Program-made: the position numbers and the translations under genes
Notes under the pieces: model-generated
The model's database searches: none
What the model saw: the letters and a program-made list of their open reading frames with translations, nothing else
Told to the model about the DNA's origin: nothing
In this document: positions 51,144 through 61,566 of the stretch, piece after piece
Position numbering within the stretch: position 1 is the stretch's first letter
Layout of the letters: each line of letters starts with the position of its first letter
Assembly (NCBI GenBank): GCA_009693015.1
Contig: SHYB01000002.1
Location: forward strand, 1-64,000
Origin: Dehalococcoidia bacterium
Lineage (GTDB): Bacteria; Chloroflexota; Dehalococcoidia; SHYB01
Length of the DNA: 64,000 nt
Direction: 5' to 3'

Positions 51144-51773
51144 CTATCGAGCGTAGTACTCGACGATCATGCGGTCTTCAATCTTCAAGTCCATATCGGA
51201 CGGCTGCGGCAGCGATTCGACCTTACCCGTTACCGCTTGCGCGTCCATGGTCAGCCACTTCGGCATCGGCTTCCGATGAATATCTTCCGTCAGCGCCTTG
51301 TAATACTTGCTCTTCTTGGCGTGATCCGTCCAGCCGATCACATCGCCCACTTCCACCTGGTAGGACGGGATATTCAGCTTCTTCCCGTTCACCGTGATCT
51401 GGCCGTGACGCACAACTTGGCGCGCCTGGGCCCGCGATTCAGCGAATCCCAGGCGAAACAGCGTGCTGTCCAGCCGGCGCTCCAGTATCTGCAACAAGTA
51501 CTGGCCCGTCTGGCCCGGCTTGCGGCTGGCGACTTCGAAGTACTTCCGGAACTGACGCTCCAGCACCCCGTAGATCGCCTTGGCGCGGTTCTTTTCACGC
51601 ATGCGCAGCCCATGCTCCGACACCCGCCGCCGTCGCGCCATGCCATGGTCGCCTGGCGGCCCCGTGCGCTTCTCCACCGCGCACTTCGGCGTGAGGCAGC
51701 GTTCCCCTTTGAGGAACAGCTTCTCACCGGCACGCCGGCACAACCGGCACTTTGGTCCTGTGTATCTTGCCAC
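51144..51773 (-). CDS. rpsD: 30S ribosomal protein uS4
   Basis: 209 residues. The four-Cys (zinc) form: Cys9, Cys12, Cys26 and Cys31 in PKCRLCRRAG and GERCLTPKC. GLRMREKNRAKAIYGVLERQ and the S4 domain RLDSTLFRLGFAESRAQARQ follow. uS4 helps start 30S assembly. It lies 12 bases before rpoA. Confidence 0.97.
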   Translation of the reverse strand: MARYTGPKCRLCRRAGEKLFLKGERCLTPKCAVEKRTGPPGDHGMARRRRVSEHGLRMREKNRAKAIYGVLERQFRKYFEVASRKPGQTGQYLLQILERRLDSTLFRLGFAESRAQARQVVRHGQITVNGKKLNIPSYQVEVGDVIGWTDHAKKSKYYKALTEDIHRKPMPKWLTMDAQAVTGKVESLPQPSDMDLKIEDRMIVEYYAR

Positions 51774-51815
51774 CTTACCTCCTAAGCGAGCGCTCCGCCC
51801 GCTACAAACAGCGCC

Positions 51816-52205
51816 CTAAACCCGGCGCTTCTTGGGCGGACGGCACCCATTGTGCGGAATGGGCGTCACGTCCCGGATGCTCGTCACCAGAATGCCAGAA
51901 GCTTGCAACGAGCGGATCGCCGCCTCGCGACCGGCGCCCGGACCCTGAATCAGCACCTCCACCTCTCGCATGCCGTTCTCCGTGCCGCGCTTCGCCACCT
52001 CTTCCGCGGCGCGCTGCGCGGCGAATGCCGTACCCTTCCGCGAGCCTTTGAACCCCACCGTGCCCGCGCTGCACCACGCGATCACATTGCCGTTGGTGTC
52101 CGTCAGCGTCACCCGCGTGTTGTTGAACGTGGACTGAATGAACGCACGCCCACGGGGTATCTGCTTCTTTTCTTTCCGCCGGCCCTTCGGTTTCGCCTTT
52201 GCCAT
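51816..52205 (-). CDS. rpsK: 30S ribosomal protein uS11
   Basis: 129 residues. [35 protein letters not shown] and [18 protein letters not shown] at the end are diagnostic for the platform protein uS11. It sits between rpsM and rpsD in the alpha operon order. Confidence 0.97.
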   Translation of the reverse strand: MAKAKPKGRRKEKKQIPRGRAFIQSTFNNTRVTLTDTNGNVIAWCSAGTVGFKGSRKGTAFAAQRAAEEVAKRGTENGMREVEVLIQGPGAGREAAIRSLQASGILVTSIRDVTPIPHNGCRPPKKRRV

Positions 52206-52228
52206 AAGTGTTTCCTTACTCTACCCCA

Positions 52229-52615
52229 TTACTTCTTCGCCGCGACCTTCTTCCGTCCCGCCACCGTCTTCTTCACCCCACGCCTGCTGCGGGCGTTCGT
52301 CCGCGTCCGCTGTCCGCGCGACGGCAGCCCGCGACGATGCCGCGAGCCGCGATACGACCCGATCTCGATCAGGCGGCGGATGTTCTGGCTAATCTCCCGG
52401 CGAAGGTCTCCCTCCACCAGGTAATCGGCCTTGTCCACCGCTTCACGGATGCGGTTCAGCTCGTCCTCCGTGAGATCCTTGACGCGCGGGTTGCCTTCCA
52501 GCCCCACCTGCTCCACGATACGCTTCGCGCGGGTGGGACCTATCCCATTGACGTAGCGCAGGGCTACCTCAATACGCTTATGATTCGGAATGTCTGCACC
52601 GGCTACGCGGGCCAT
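52229..52615 (-). CDS. rpsM: 30S ribosomal protein uS13
   Basis: 128 residues. [39 protein letters not shown] and the end [19 protein letters not shown] (P-site contact) are diagnostic. The tail [17 protein letters not shown] is basic. Confidence 0.97.
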   Translation of the reverse strand: MARVAGADIPNHKRIEVALRYVNGIGPTRAKRIVEQVGLEGNPRVKDLTEDELNRIREAVDKADYLVEGDLRREISQNIRRLIEIGSYRGSRHRRGLPSRGQRTRTNARSRRGVKKTVAGRKKVAAKK

Positions 52616-52632
52616 AGCTGTTTCCTCCCCGG

Positions 52633-52746
52633 TTAGCCCTGTCGCTGCTTATGCTTCGGATTCTCGCAAATGATCCGCACCGCGCCTTTACGGCGGATCA
52701 CCTTGCACTTATTGCACCGCACTCTCACTGACGCTCGTACTCGCAT
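52633..52746 (-). CDS. rpmJ: 50S ribosomal protein bL36
   Basis: 37 residues: [20 protein letters not shown] then [17 protein letters not shown]. The zinc ligands Cys11, Cys14, Cys27 and His32 are all present (zinc form). It lies between infA and rpsM, its normal place. Confidence 0.96.
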   Translation of the reverse strand: MRVRASVRVRCNKCKVIRRKGAVRIICENPKHKQRQG

Positions 52747-52802
52747 TGCTTCACCTCGCAGCGGGGCTGCCGCCGCGGACACTCGTTCCTTGAGCCGCCC
52801 CG

Positions 52803-53021
52803 TTACTTGAATCTGTATGTAATTCGCCCGCGCGTCAAATCGTACGGAGACAGCTCCACCAGCACCCTGTCTCCCGGAAGAATCTTGATAAAATGCATCC
52901 GTATCTTTCCTGAAACATGCGCCAGCACCAGATGCTCGTTGGGCAGCGTCACGCGAAACATCGCGTTCGGCAGCGTCTCCGCCACCGTCCCCTCTACTTC
53001 TATCGCTTGCTTCCTCGCCAT
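52803..53021 (-). CDS. infA: Translation initiation factor IF-1
   Basis: 72 residues, the standard length. [40 protein letters not shown] and [20 protein letters not shown] form the single OB fold that binds the A site. The start at 53021 was chosen by homology; the open frame upstream is not conserved-looking. Confidence 0.97.
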   Translation of the reverse strand: MARKQAIEVEGTVAETLPNAMFRVTLPNEHLVLAHVSGKIRMHFIKILPGDRVLVELSPYDLTRGRITYRFK

Positions 53022-53065
53022 ATAGCTTTCACCAATCCCCATCCGCCCTTGGCCAACAGACCTTG

Positions 53066-53845
53066 CTACCGCGCTGTCAGAATCTCCGGCCCGCTCTCCA
53101 AAATCGCCACCGTGTGCTCCCAATGCGATGACCAACTCCCATCTTGTGTCACTACCGTCCACCCGTCATCCAGCACCTTGGTTGCCCACGTCCCGGCGTT
53201 GACCATCGGCTCAATCGCCAGCACCATGCCCGGCTGCAACAGCAGCCCCCTCCCCGGCGCGCCAAAATTCGGCACCGCGGGCTCCTCGTGCAGCTGCCGC
53301 CCGATGCCGTGTCCAACATATTCCCGCACCACGGAAAACCCCTGGCTCTCCGCAGCCTGCTGCGCCGCCCACGAGACGTCGCCCATGCGATTCCCCGCGC
53401 GCATCATGCGAATCCCCGCATTCAGCGAAGCCTCCCCAGCGTCAACCAGCGCCTTCGCTTGGGGAGTCACATGCCCAATGCAGACAGTCACTGCTGAATC
53501 GCCGTGGAACCCATCCACGATAGCGCCGACATCCAGACTGACGATATCGCCATCCTTGATAACCCGCCTCCCCGGAATGCCGTGCACCACCTGCTCGTTG
53601 AGCGAGGTGCAGATGCTCGCCGGAAAGCCGCGATAGCCCTTGAACGACGGCGTGGCTCCCGCGCCGCGAATCGTCGCTTCCGCGATGGCATCAAGCTCAG
53701 CCGTCGTCATCCCAGAGCGCACCGCAGCAAGCAAGGCACGAACCGTCTGCGCGACGACCTTGCCCGCCTGGCGCATCACCTCAATCTCCCCGGGAGACTT
53801 GACGATGACGCCGGTGCTCTGAATCCTTGGCTGTATGACTCTCAT
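53066..53845 (-). CDS. map: Methionine aminopeptidase, type I
   Basis: 259 residues. It removes the initiator Met from new proteins. Metal ligands are visible: two Asp in [17 protein letters not shown], His in [14 protein letters not shown], Glu in [10 protein letters not shown], and Glu in WEHTVAIL. The ATG at 53845 was chosen; a TTG 15 bases upstream (three bases after the adk stop) is possible. Gene order adk-map-infA is standard. Confidence 0.95.
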   Translation of the reverse strand: MRVIQPRIQSTGVIVKSPGEIEVMRQAGKVVAQTVRALLAAVRSGMTTAELDAIAEATIRGAGATPSFKGYRGFPASICTSLNEQVVHGIPGRRVIKDGDIVSLDVGAIVDGFHGDSAVTVCIGHVTPQAKALVDAGEASLNAGIRMMRAGNRMGDVSWAAQQAAESQGFSVVREYVGHGIGRQLHEEPAVPNFGAPGRGLLLQPGMVLAIEPMVNAGTWATKVLDDGWTVVTQDGSWSSHWEHTVAILESGPEILTAR

Positions 53846-53863
53846 GGTTTTGACAGACAACCT

Positions 53864-54508
53864 CTATTGTAGAGCAGATGCCAGCCGCAGCGCTACCTTT
53901 TCAATGGACTGCTGGCCGTCCACTTCTGTCAACACGCCCTGCTCCTTGTAGTGTTGCACCAGCGGCGCCGTCTGCTGGTGATACACTTCCAGACGCTTCC
54001 GAGCCGTCTCTTCAGAGTCGTCCGCCCGCTGATACAGTGCAGAACCGTCAATATCGCACTTCCCCGCCGTCTTTGGCGGGTTGTTCACAACATGATAAGG
54101 GTGCTGTGCCGCGCGGCAGATCCAACGGCCGCCCAAGCGCGTCAGAAGCTCCCCGTCGGAAACCTTTATGTACACCACTCGGTCTATCCCCCCCTTGCCC
54201 TCTTTCGCCAGCGCCGCATCCAGGGCCATCCCCTGCTCCATCGTCCGGGGAAAGCCGTCAAGGATGTAGCCCTTCGCGCAGTCCGCCCTGCCGATCCGCC
54301 CCAGAATCATCTTGATCGTGACCTCGTTAGGCACCAGCTCGCCCCGCTCCATATACTGCTTCGCCAGCCGTCCCAGCTCCGTACCCTTCGCCTGCTCCTC
54401 TCGGAACAGGTCGCCTGACGCAATGTGTGCGATTGCCAGCCTTTTCGACAGTGTCACCGCCTGCGTGCCCTTGCCCGAACCTGGAGCGCCCAAGAGAATA
54501 ACGTGCAT
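53864..54508 (-). CDS. adk: Adenylate kinase
   Basis: 214 residues. ILLGAPGSGKGTQA is the P-loop, GYILDGFPRTMEQGMALD the core, and the long LID domain identifies the full-length form. In the LID, the usual four zinc ligands are changed: CRAAQHPYH has one Cys where two are usual, and CDIDG has Cys and Asp. Zinc binding may therefore be lost or altered. It lies between secY and map. Confidence 0.96.
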   Translation of the reverse strand: MHVILLGAPGSGKGTQAVTLSKRLAIAHIASGDLFREEQAKGTELGRLAKQYMERGELVPNEVTIKMILGRIGRADCAKGYILDGFPRTMEQGMALDAALAKEGKGGIDRVVYIKVSDGELLTRLGGRWICRAAQHPYHVVNNPPKTAGKCDIDGSALYQRADDSEETARKRLEVYHQQTAPLVQHYKEQGVLTEVDGQQSIEKVALRLASALQ

Positions 54509-54539
54509 CGTCTTTCGTGCCCGCGCGGCGACTCCGCCA

Positions 54540-55859
54540 CTAACTGATGAACCCTTCGTAGCGCCGCATCAGCAGCTGGCTCTCCAGCTGCCGCATCGTA
54601 TCCAGCGCCACGCCCACCACAATAAGGAGCGATGCCGCGCTCAAGGTGATCCCTTGCACGTCCGTGACCAGCTGCGCAAAGTACGGGAGCACGGCCACGC
54701 CGCCCAAAAAGAGAGCGCCGACAACCGTGAGCCGCAACACCACCCTGGTCAAAAACTCGTCCGTAGGCTTGCCCGGACGGATGCCGGGGATGAACCCGCC
54801 GTTTTTCTGCAAGTTCTCCGCAAGCTGCTGCTGCTGGAACGTCACAAAGGTGTAGAAGAAGGTGAACAGCACCACCAGGAGGAAGGTGAGAATCCAGTAG
54901 AGGTTGCCCGTAGTGCTGAAAAGATTACGCACGCTGCGGGCGAAGCTGGCAAGCCATGCCGTATCGGAACTGGTGAAATAGCTGGCAATAGTGGGCGGGA
55001 AAATCATCAGAGAAAACGCAAAAATCAACGGGATCATGCCCGCCGCGTTCACACGCAAAGGGATATACGACGACCCCGCCTGACGGTACATCCTGCCGCC
55101 TCGGAACAGACTGCGCCCGTACTGCACCGGGACCCGGCGATGGCCTTCCGTGACCACCACGATCAGGTACACCACCACCACCGTAATCACCACCAGGAGG
55201 ATCATGCTGGAGGTGATGCCCTCCTGGCTGAACAAATTCTGGATCATCGAAGGGAGCGAGGCGACGATGCCGCCGAAGATAATCACGGAAATGCCGTTGC
55301 CGATGCCGCGTTCCGTGATGAGTTCGCCCAACCACACCAGGAACATCGTGCCCGCGGTGAACGTGAGAAGAATCGCCAGCGTGGCCAGCATGTTGCCGCC
55401 GGAGAAGCCGATATTCTCAATCGCGCCCTGGCTTTGCAGCAGCCGCAACTGGCCGTAGCCCTGCGCCAGCGCCAGCGGAATGGTCAGCCAATGCGTGTAC
55501 TGGTTGATCTTCTGGCGCCCATACTCGCCTTCCTTCGCCACCGCTTGCAGCCTGGGGATAACCGGCACCAGCAGCTGCATGATAATGGACGCCGTGATAT
55601 AAGGGTACACGCCCATCGCCACGATAGACAAGTTGCGCAGCGCGCCGCCGCTAAACACATTGAGAAAGCCCAGGAGTTGATCGTCCTGGAAAATCTCGTT
55701 CAGCCGGTCGATGTCCGCCCCAGGAACGGGGATGTTCGCCATGAACCGGAAGACGATCAGCACGCCCGCGGTGAACAGCAGCTTTGCGCGCAAATCCGGC
55801 TGGCGCATCGCCTCGCCCAGGGCGGTCAGCAGGCGGACGCTAGACGGTTGCTGCTGCAT
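54540..55859 (-). CDS. secY: Preprotein translocase subunit SecY
   Basis: 439 residues, ten membrane helices expected. [56 protein letters not shown] and [20 protein letters not shown] are diagnostic for the protein-conducting channel. The ATG at 55859 has GAGGAG four bases upstream and lies inside the end of rplO (20-base overlap); an upstream in-frame start is less likely. Confidence 0.97.
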   Translation of the reverse strand: MQQQPSSVRLLTALGEAMRQPDLRAKLLFTAGVLIVFRFMANIPVPGADIDRLNEIFQDDQLLGFLNVFSGGALRNLSIVAMGVYPYITASIIMQLLVPVIPRLQAVAKEGEYGRQKINQYTHWLTIPLALAQGYGQLRLLQSQGAIENIGFSGGNMLATLAILLTFTAGTMFLVWLGELITERGIGNGISVIIFGGIVASLPSMIQNLFSQEGITSSMILLVVITVVVVYLIVVVTEGHRRVPVQYGRSLFRGGRMYRQAGSSYIPLRVNAAGMIPLIFAFSLMIFPPTIASYFTSSDTAWLASFARSVRNLFSTTGNLYWILTFLLVVLFTFFYTFVTFQQQQLAENLQKNGGFIPGIRPGKPTDEFLTRVVLRLTVVGALFLGGVAVLPYFAQLVTDVQGITLSAASLLIVVGVALDTMRQLESQLLMRRYEGFIS

Positions 55860-56301
55860 CAATCTCCTCGGCCGTGCCCTTCCGGGCTTCAATCGCCTTC
55901 CTGGCCGTTGCCGAGAACTTGGTGGCCTGCACCATGAGCGCCTTCTCGATCTTGCCCGTGCCCAGAATCTTCACCGGCTTCTTGGCGCTGCGGATCAGGC
56001 CCGCCTTGTGCAACTCCACGGGCGTCACTATAGCCCCGCTCTCGAACTGATCGAGAGCGGTCAGGTTCACCACCTGGTACTCCACGCGGAATGGATTAGT
56101 GAACCCCCGCTGGTGCGGCAGGCGCTTGATCAGGGGCAACTGGCCCCCTTCGAATCCAGGCCGGATCGTCACGCCGCGGCGCGACTTCTGGCCCTTTTGC
56201 CCCTTGCCTGACGTAGTGCCCCGGCCGCTGCCCGGACCGCGGCCTACCCGCTTCCCCTTATGTTCGTAGCTCTTGGGCCGCGTGACTTGAAACTCTCTCA
56301 T
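55840..56301 (-). CDS. rplO: 50S ribosomal protein uL15
   Basis: 153 residues. [40 protein letters not shown] and [12 protein letters not shown] are diagnostic. It overlaps rpmD by four bases and secY by 20. Confidence 0.97.
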   Translation of the reverse strand: MREFQVTRPKSYEHKGKRVGRGPGSGRGTTSGKGQKGQKSRRGVTIRPGFEGGQLPLIKRLPHQRGFTNPFRVEYQVVNLTALDQFESGAIVTPVELHKAGLIRSAKKPVKILGTGKIEKALMVQATKFSATARKAIEARKGTAEEIDAAATV

Positions 56302-56480
56302 TGCTGCTCCACCTGCACCAGGTGCCGCACCTTATGCAGCATGCCCCGGATGGAATGATTGTCGTCCTTCTCCACCGTGGCGTGGAGGCGCCGCAAGCCC
56401 AGGGCCACCAGCGTCTTGCGCTGATCGTCCTTGTACCCGATCGGGCTTTTCACCAGCGTGATGCGCAATGTAGTTGCCAT
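56298..56480 (-). CDS. rpmD: 50S ribosomal protein uL30
   Basis: 60 residues. [20 protein letters not shown] followed by [20 protein letters not shown] and [11 protein letters not shown], the whole family. Confidence 0.96.
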   Translation of the reverse strand: MATTLRITLVKSPIGYKDDQRKTLVALGLRRLHATVEKDDNHSIRGMLHKVRHLVQVEQQ

Positions 56481-56485
56481 GACCG

Positions 56486-57199
56486 TTATTCCGTCGCCGG
56501 AGCCGGCGTGGCAAGGGCCACGACCGCAGGTGTTGCCGTCGCAGGAGCTGCCGTCGCAGGAGCAGGGGCCGGAGCCGCCGCACGAGCGCCATCGCCCTCG
56601 CGCGGCGCCACGCGAGGGCGGGGAGGCGAAGGTCGCGGCGGACGCGGCGACCGTGGCTCCGGCGGGGGAGACGCACGCAGCGCCTCCGCCAGCTCCTTGC
56701 GCTGGCGCACCGTCTCCTCAGGGAAACGCAGGCTCTCCAGCGCCTTGAACGTCGCCGTCACCACATTGATGGGATTGGGGCTGCCCAGAGACTTCGTGAG
56801 GATATCGCGAATGCCTGCGGCCCCCACCACGGCGCGCACGCTTGCCCCGGCGATCACGCCCGTGCCCGGCGCCGCCGGCTTGAGCAGAACCACCGAGGTG
56901 CCGAAACGCACCGTGACCTCATGGGGAATCGTACTCCCCTTCATACGCACCGTAATCAAATTGCGCTTGGCGATAGTTCCGCCCTTGCGCACCGCCTCAG
57001 GCACTTCGTCCGCCTTGCCCAAGCCCATGCCAACCTGGCCGGAGCCATCGCCCACCACCACCATGGCGTTGAAGCTGAAGTTGCGTCCGCCCTTCACTAC
57101 TTTCGCCACGCGCTTAATGCTGACAACGCGCTCCTGAAAGCCGCCGTCGCCGCGGTCGCCCCGATCGCCTCTATCTCGTCGTTCGCCTCGGGTTGTCAA
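56486..57199 (-). CDS. rpsE: 30S ribosomal protein uS5
   Basis: 237 residues, about 65-70 longer than usual. The core has [40 protein letters not shown] and [21 protein letters not shown] Pro/Ala/Arg-rich tail ([20 protein letters not shown] and beyond) follows. The start is a TTG that overlaps the rplR stop; GGAGG lies about ten bases upstream. Confidence 0.95.
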   Translation of the reverse strand: MTTRGERRDRGDRGDRGDGGFQERVVSIKRVAKVVKGGRNFSFNAMVVVGDGSGQVGMGLGKADEVPEAVRKGGTIAKRNLITVRMKGSTIPHEVTVRFGTSVVLLKPAAPGTGVIAGASVRAVVGAAGIRDILTKSLGSPNPINVVTATFKALESLRFPEETVRQRKELAEALRASPPPEPRSPRPPRPSPPRPRVAPREGDGARAAAPAPAPATAAPATATPAVVALATPAPATE

Positions 57200-57567
57200 A
57201 AGACCAACCCTCCTTTACGCGCCGCGTCAGCAAGGGCCTGCACGCGTCCGTGGTACTTGAACCCGCCGCGATCGAACACTACCTGGGAGACGCCCGCGCC
57301 CTTGGCCCGCTCCGCCAGCAGTCCGCCGACGATCTCCGCCACTTCCTTCTTCTTCTTGCCCGTACGCTGACCCCGCACTTCCCCCTCCACGGAGGAGGCG
57401 CTTGCCATCGTGCGGCCTTCCGCATCGTTGATCAACTGGGCATAGATATGCGTCGAGCTGCGGAAAACCGCCAGCCGCGGCCGCGCCGCCGTGCCCGCCA
57501 CCTTCTTGCGCACGCGGCGGTGCCGCGCCAGCCGTTGCTCTCGAGTCTTGGTTATTACTGCTCCCAT
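57196..57567 (-). CDS. rplR: 50S ribosomal protein uL18
   Basis: 123 residues. [40 protein letters not shown] and [20 protein letters not shown] are diagnostic for this 5S rRNA-binding protein. Confidence 0.97.
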   Translation of the reverse strand: MGAVITKTREQRLARHRRVRKKVAGTAARPRLAVFRSSTHIYAQLINDAEGRTMASASSVEGEVRGQRTGKKKKEVAEIVGGLLAERAKGAGVSQVVFDRGGFKYHGRVQALADAARKGGLVF

Positions 57568-57581
57568 AATCGAACCCTGCC

Positions 57582-58124
57582 CTATGCCTTCTTTCCGCCC
57601 TTACCCGGCTTGAGGCGCACGACCTCACCGGCATAGCGGATGCCTTTGCCTTTGTATAGATCCGGCGGACGCACCTTCCGGATGTTGGCCGCTTGCAGGC
57701 CCACGTGCTCTTTGTTCGCCCCCCGAATATGGATGCGGTTCTGACCTTCCACCTGAAACGTGACCCCCGGCAGCGGCTCCACGATAACAGGGTGGCTCTT
57801 GCCCACCTGCAACGTGATGCCCTTGCCCAGCGCCGCCACGCGGTACCCAACGCCCACAATGTCCAGCGTCTTGGAATACCCCTCCGTGACGCCGACAACC
57901 ATGTTGTTGATCAGCGCGCGAGTCAGCCCGTGCAGCGCCTTCGTCTTCTTCTCATCATTCGCCCGCTCCACCGTGATCACGCCGTTCAGCGACGTCACCT
58001 TCACCAGCGGATCGAAGGTGCGCGAAAGCTCGCCCTTGGGACCCTTGATTTTCACCTGGGCCCCGGCGATATCCGCCTGCACTCCCTGGGGAATAACTAC
58101 CGGTTTTCTACCTGTTCGTGACAT
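57582..58124 (-). CDS. rplF: 50S ribosomal protein uL6
   Basis: 180 residues. [40 protein letters not shown] and [20 protein letters not shown] (C-terminal signature) are present. Confidence 0.97.
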   Translation of the reverse strand: MSRTGRKPVVIPQGVQADIAGAQVKIKGPKGELSRTFDPLVKVTSLNGVITVERANDEKKTKALHGLTRALINNMVVGVTEGYSKTLDIVGVGYRVAALGKGITLQVGKSHPVIVEPLPGVTFQVEGQNRIHIRGANKEHVGLQAANIRKVRPPDLYKGKGIRYAGEVVRLKPGKGGKKA

Positions 58125-58145
58125 GGATGCCTCAGCCTGCTCGAT

Positions 58146-58538
58146 TTACCACACGATGCAAACGACTTCGCCGCCGACCTTCTGCGACCACGCCTTGCGG
58201 CCGGTCATGATGCCCTTGGACGTGGACATGATCGCCACCCCCAGGCCGCCGTAGACCCGCGGCGTCTGATTGTGCTTGGTGTACGTCCGCAGCGACGGCC
58301 GGGAGACGCGATGCATGCCCGTGATCGCGGGCTTGCTCTTCTCACCGTAGATCAAATTGATCTTGATAGCCTTATGCGTAGGCGTCTTGCTCACGCCGAA
58401 GTCCCGCACAAAACCCTCCTCCTTCAACAACGCCACTATAGATTCCTTTATCTTGGAATGCGGCACCATCACGGAGGAATGCCGCGCCAAGGAGGCATTC
58501 CTGATACGAGTCAGCATGTCTGCTATAGGATCGTTCAC
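58146..58538 (-). CDS. rpsH: 30S ribosomal protein uS8
   Basis: 130 residues from a GTG with GAGGGAAGGG just upstream: (M)NDPIADMLTRIRNASLARH, SRPSLRTYTKHNQTPRVYGG and GLGVAIMSTSKGIMTGRKAW. A TTG six codons upstream has no Shine-Dalgarno of its own. Confidence 0.96.
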   Translation of the reverse strand: MNDPIADMLTRIRNASLARHSSVMVPHSKIKESIVALLKEEGFVRDFGVSKTPTHKAIKINLIYGEKSKPAITGMHRVSRPSLRTYTKHNQTPRVYGGLGVAIMSTSKGIMTGRKAWSQKVGGEVVCIVW

Positions 58539-58597
58539 TGCGTACCCTTCCCTCAACTTTCACCGCCCGTTCCCCGGGCCTCCACGTATGGAGCGCG

Positions 58598-58783
58598 CTA
58601 CCAGCTCGCCTTGCGCACGCCGGGGATTTCTCCCCGCAGCGCCAGGTTGCGGAAGCAGATACGGCACAGGCCGAATTGCCGGATATAGGCCCGCGGCCGT
58701 CCGCACCGGTGGCAGCGATTATGCTGCTGCACCGCAAATTTGGGCGTACGCTTCCACTTTTCTATTTTGCTTGTCTTTGCCAC
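58598..58783 (-). CDS. rpsN: 30S ribosomal protein uS14, short zinc form
   Basis: 61 residues. Cys24, Cys27, Cys40 and Cys43 in [20 protein letters not shown] and ICFRN form the zinc site. [20 protein letters not shown] leads in. It is the type-Z form. Confidence 0.97.
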   Translation of the reverse strand: MAKTSKIEKWKRTPKFAVQQHNRCHRCGRPRAYIRQFGLCRICFRNLALRGEIPGVRKASW

Positions 58784-58807
58784 CCTGGTCCTCCTGCGGC
58801 GTACCGG

Positions 58808-59665
58808 CTACGCCGCCTGGGCATTGGGCGATTTTTCGAAGGCGAACCCCAGCAGGGTCAGCAGCCTTCTCGCCTGTTCATCATTCCGCGCCGTGGTCAC
58901 CACGGTGATCTGCAAACCGCGGATCTTATCAATTTGGTTGAAGTCCACCTCAGGAAACATCACCTGCTCACGCAAGCCAAGCGAGTAGTTGCCCCGGCCG
59001 TCAAAGCCGTTTATAGGAATGCCGCGGAAATCACGGATGCGCGGCATGGCGATGCTGGCTAGCCGGTCGAGGAACTCATACATGCGGGCGCCGCGCAACG
59101 TCACCATCATGCCGATGGCCATCCCCTGGCGCAGCTTGAAATTAGCGATGGACTTCTTGGCCCGTGTCGTCACCGGCTTCTGCCCCGTGATCGCTACAAG
59201 ATCGCGCTCCGCCGCCTCCAGCACCTTGGGGTTGTCCTTCACCTCCCCAAGGCCGATGTTCACCACCACCTTCACCGCACGCGGCACTTCCATGGGGTTC
59301 TTGTAGCCGAACTCCTTGATGAGTGCCGGAATGATCTCCTGGCGATATTTCTCCCGCAGGCGCGGAGCATAGCCTTCCATGCTCTGCGGCTTGGCGGCTT
59401 CAGCAGGTTTCGCGGCCTTCGCCCGCGCTGCCGCGTCCCTACCCCTGGCGGCAGGCGCCCCAGCCTTAGCCGGCGCAGCCTCAGCCTTGGCGGACGCAGC
59501 CTTTGCAGCGTCCGCCTTCTGTCCAGCGGCCTTCGGGTCGCGCGGCGTCTTCGGCTGCGCCCCCTTGGGCGCCGCCTTCTTGGCGCGAGCCTTGGACTGC
59601 TCCGCCCCGGACGCAGGCTCTCCCTGCGGCTCCTCTATTCGATCTGTTCCTGGCAGCTCTTGCAT
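58808..59665 (-). CDS. rplE: 50S ribosomal protein uL5 with N-terminal extension
   Basis: 285 residues, about 100 longer than usual. The uL5 core begins at residue 95 ([20 protein letters not shown]) and includes [37 protein letters not shown] and [20 protein letters not shown]. The first 94 residues are Ala/Lys/Pro-rich and probably disordered. A start at 59383 would give a normal-length protein but has no Shine-Dalgarno. The upstream start overlaps rplX by 31 bases. Both starts remain possible. Confidence 0.93.
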   Translation of the reverse strand: MQELPGTDRIEEPQGEPASGAEQSKARAKKAAPKGAQPKTPRDPKAAGQKADAAKAASAKAEAAPAKAGAPAARGRDAAARAKAAKPAEAAKPQSMEGYAPRLREKYRQEIIPALIKEFGYKNPMEVPRAVKVVVNIGLGEVKDNPKVLEAAERDLVAITGQKPVTTRAKKSIANFKLRQGMAIGMMVTLRGARMYEFLDRLASIAMPRIRDFRGIPINGFDGRGNYSLGLREQVMFPEVDFNQIDKIRGLQITVVTTARNDEQARRLLTLLGFAFEKSPNAQAA

Positions 59666-59967
59666 ATCCGGACCTTTCGAGATCTTGCTTCTCCCGTGAG
59701 ATCATGCCCCAGCACGCGGTATCCCACCTTGGCAGGCTTAGAGCATTTGGGACACACCAGCGTCACGTTCTCCACTGCGATCAGCCCTGGCCGCTCCACA
59801 ATCCCCGCCTGGCGGATTTGGGGGTTCGGCTTCACATTCTTCTTAATCAGGTTCGCCGCCTCGATGATCACCCGCCCCGAGCGCGCATTGACCTCCAGAA
59901 CCTTGCCGCGCTTGCCGCGGTCCTTGCCCCGGACAATAACCACTGTATCGCTCTTGTGAATTTTCAT
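59635..59967 (-). CDS. rplX: 50S ribosomal protein uL24
   Basis: 110 residues. [20 protein letters not shown] followed by [20 protein letters not shown] is the KOW region. Four Cys near the end ([13 protein letters not shown] and RICKSCQEQ) suggest a zinc ribbon, as found in many long uL24 forms. Confidence 0.96.
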   Translation of the reverse strand: MKIHKSDTVVIVRGKDRGKRGKVLEVNARSGRVIIEAANLIKKNVKPNPQIRQAGIVERPGLIAVENVTLVCPKCSKPAKVGYRVLGHDLTGEARSRKVRICKSCQEQIE

Positions 59968-59972
59968 ACCGG

Positions 59973-60341
59973 CTACAGCACCTCAGGCGCAAGCGACACG
60001 ATCTTCGTGAAGTTGCGATCGCGCAACTCACGCGCCACGGGGCCGAAGATACGCGTCCCCTGGGGGTTGTTGTCATCCTTCACGATCACCGCGGCGTTGT
60101 CGTCGAACCGAATAGAGGAGCCATCGGTGCGCCGTATCGGGCGCGTGGTGCGCACCACCACTGCCTTCACCACGTCTCCCTTTTTGATGGCGGCGGCCGG
60201 CTGCGCCTCCTTGACGGTGCATACGACAATATCGCCCACGCTGGCATAGCGGCGCCTGCTATAGCCAGGTATGTTGAAGCACATCACGACCTTGGCGCCG
60301 GAGTTGTCGGCCACCGTGAGTCTGGTATAGGCCTGAATCAC
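59973..60341 (-). CDS. rplN: 50S ribosomal protein uL14
   Basis: 122 residues, GTG start overlapping the rpsQ stop (GTGA). [40 protein letters not shown] and [20 protein letters not shown] are diagnostic. Confidence 0.97.
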   Translation of the reverse strand: MIQAYTRLTVADNSGAKVVMCFNIPGYSRRRYASVGDIVVCTVKEAQPAAAIKKGDVVKAVVVRTTRPIRRTDGSSIRFDDNAAVIVKDDNNPQGTRIFGPVARELRDRNFTKIVSLAPEVL

Positions 60342-60916
60342 GCCTTCTTCTCCTCAGGTTCCTTCGCCGCCTTCTTGGCGCGAGGCTTCTTCTCTGCCTT
60401 GGGAGCCGCTTCCGCAGCGGCAGCGGGAGCAACAGGCGTCTCCGCCGCCTCCGCCTTCTTAGCCCGCACACGCTTCGGCTTCGCCTCTTCCTTGGCTGCG
60501 GACGCGGGCGCCGCCGCCTTGCCCCTTACCTTCGCCGCTGTCACAGACGCCGCCGCCACTGCCTTGGCTCGCTTCGCCGGCGTAGCGGCAAGCGCCGCGC
60601 CACCCTTGGCCTCAAACTCTTCGATCAGGCTCGCCCCCACTTCCTCGGGAGCCACTTCTACCTGCTCGGCGCGTTGCAGAATCTCAATGATACGCCACCG
60701 CTTACCCTTGGACATCGGGCGGCACTCGATGATCCGAACCCTATCCCCTCGATGCGATTCGTTCTTCTCATCATGCGCCATGAACCGGCTCATCTTGCGC
60801 ACTAGGCGCTGGTACAGCGGATGCCGCTGCTTCCACTGCACCGTGATGACACGGGTCTTGGCCATCTTATCGCTGACCACCGTGCCGATCTGGATCTTCT
60901 TGCGTTCTTGTTCCAT
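60338..60916 (-). CDS. rpsQ: 30S ribosomal protein uS17 with long C-terminal tail
   Basis: 192 residues against about 85 usually. The core (1-88) has [40 protein letters not shown] and [16 protein letters not shown]. The following 100 residues are Ala/Lys/Glu-rich ([20 protein letters not shown] and similar), probably disordered. Start ATG at 60916, with a GTG codon just before it as an alternative. Confidence 0.95.
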   Translation of the reverse strand: MEQERKKIQIGTVVSDKMAKTRVITVQWKQRHPLYQRLVRKMSRFMAHDEKNESHRGDRVRIIECRPMSKGKRWRIIEILQRAEQVEVAPEEVGASLIEEFEAKGGAALAATPAKRAKAVAAASVTAAKVRGKAAAPASAAKEEAKPKRVRAKKAEAAETPVAPAAAAEAAPKAEKKPRAKKAAKEPEEKKA

Positions 60917-60927
60917 CACCTTGTCTC

Positions 60928-61131
60928 TTATCTGCCGGGCTGGGCCAGCTCGCGCTCACGCTGCACGGTCTTCATCCGGGCGATATTCTTGCGGGTCTTG
61001 CCCAAGGCGCTCGAATCCGCCAGTTGCTTCGTAGCGTTCTGGAAACGGAGATTGAACATCCCCTTTTCCGCGCCCGCGATCTCCTCGCGCAGCCGGTCGT
61101 CCGTCATTGCTCGTACTTCATCTACACGCAT
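60928..61131 (-). CDS. rpmC: 50S ribosomal protein uL29
   Basis: 67 residues. MRVDEVRAMTDDRLREEIAG, FNLRFQNATKQLADSSALGK and TRKNIARMKTVQRERE are diagnostic. Confidence 0.96.
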   Translation of the reverse strand: MRVDEVRAMTDDRLREEIAGAEKGMFNLRFQNATKQLADSSALGKTRKNIARMKTVQRERELAQPGR

Positions 61132-61146
61132 TGCTGACCTCTGCCC

Positions 61147-61566
61147 CTAGGCGCGATGCTCCGCCCGGGCCACAAACTTCGTGCGCAACGGCAGCTTCGC
61201 CGCGGCGCGATGCATTGCCTCTTTCGCTACCGTCTCCTGCACGCCGGAAATCTCAAACATCACCCGCCCGCGGCGCACCACCGCGATCCAGTGGTCCACC
61301 GCGCCCTTGCCACCGCCCTGGCGCACCTCCAGCGGCTTCAGCGTCACCGGCTTGTCCGGATAAATGCGGATGCTGATGCTTCCCCCGCGCTTCACATAGT
61401 GCGTGATCGCCCGTCGCGCCGCTTCAATCTGGCGTGACGTCACCCACATGGACTCCGTCGCCTTCAGGCCGAACTCGCCGCTCTGCAGCGTGTGCCCCGC
61501 ATGGGCCGCACCCCGCATCTTGCCGCGATATGCCTTGCGGTACTTAGTTCTTTTCGGCTGCAGCAT
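61147..61566 (-). CDS. rplP: 50S ribosomal protein uL16
   Basis: 139 residues. [40 protein letters not shown] and [20 protein letters not shown] are diagnostic. It overlaps the rpsC end by 23 bases. Confidence 0.97.
   Translation of the reverse strand: MLQPKRTKYRKAYRGKMRGAAHAGHTLQSGEFGLKATESMWVTSRQIEAARRAITHYVKRGGSISIRIYPDKPVTLKPLEVRQGGGKGAVDHWIAVVRRGRVMFEISGVQETVAKEAMHRAAAKLPLRTKFVARAEHRA

Noticed and set aside
48933-51785. A 950-codon open frame opposite truA, rplQ, rpoA and rpsD
   Set aside because: Composition is typical of antisense reading in GC-rich DNA, and four well-known genes lie on the other strand.
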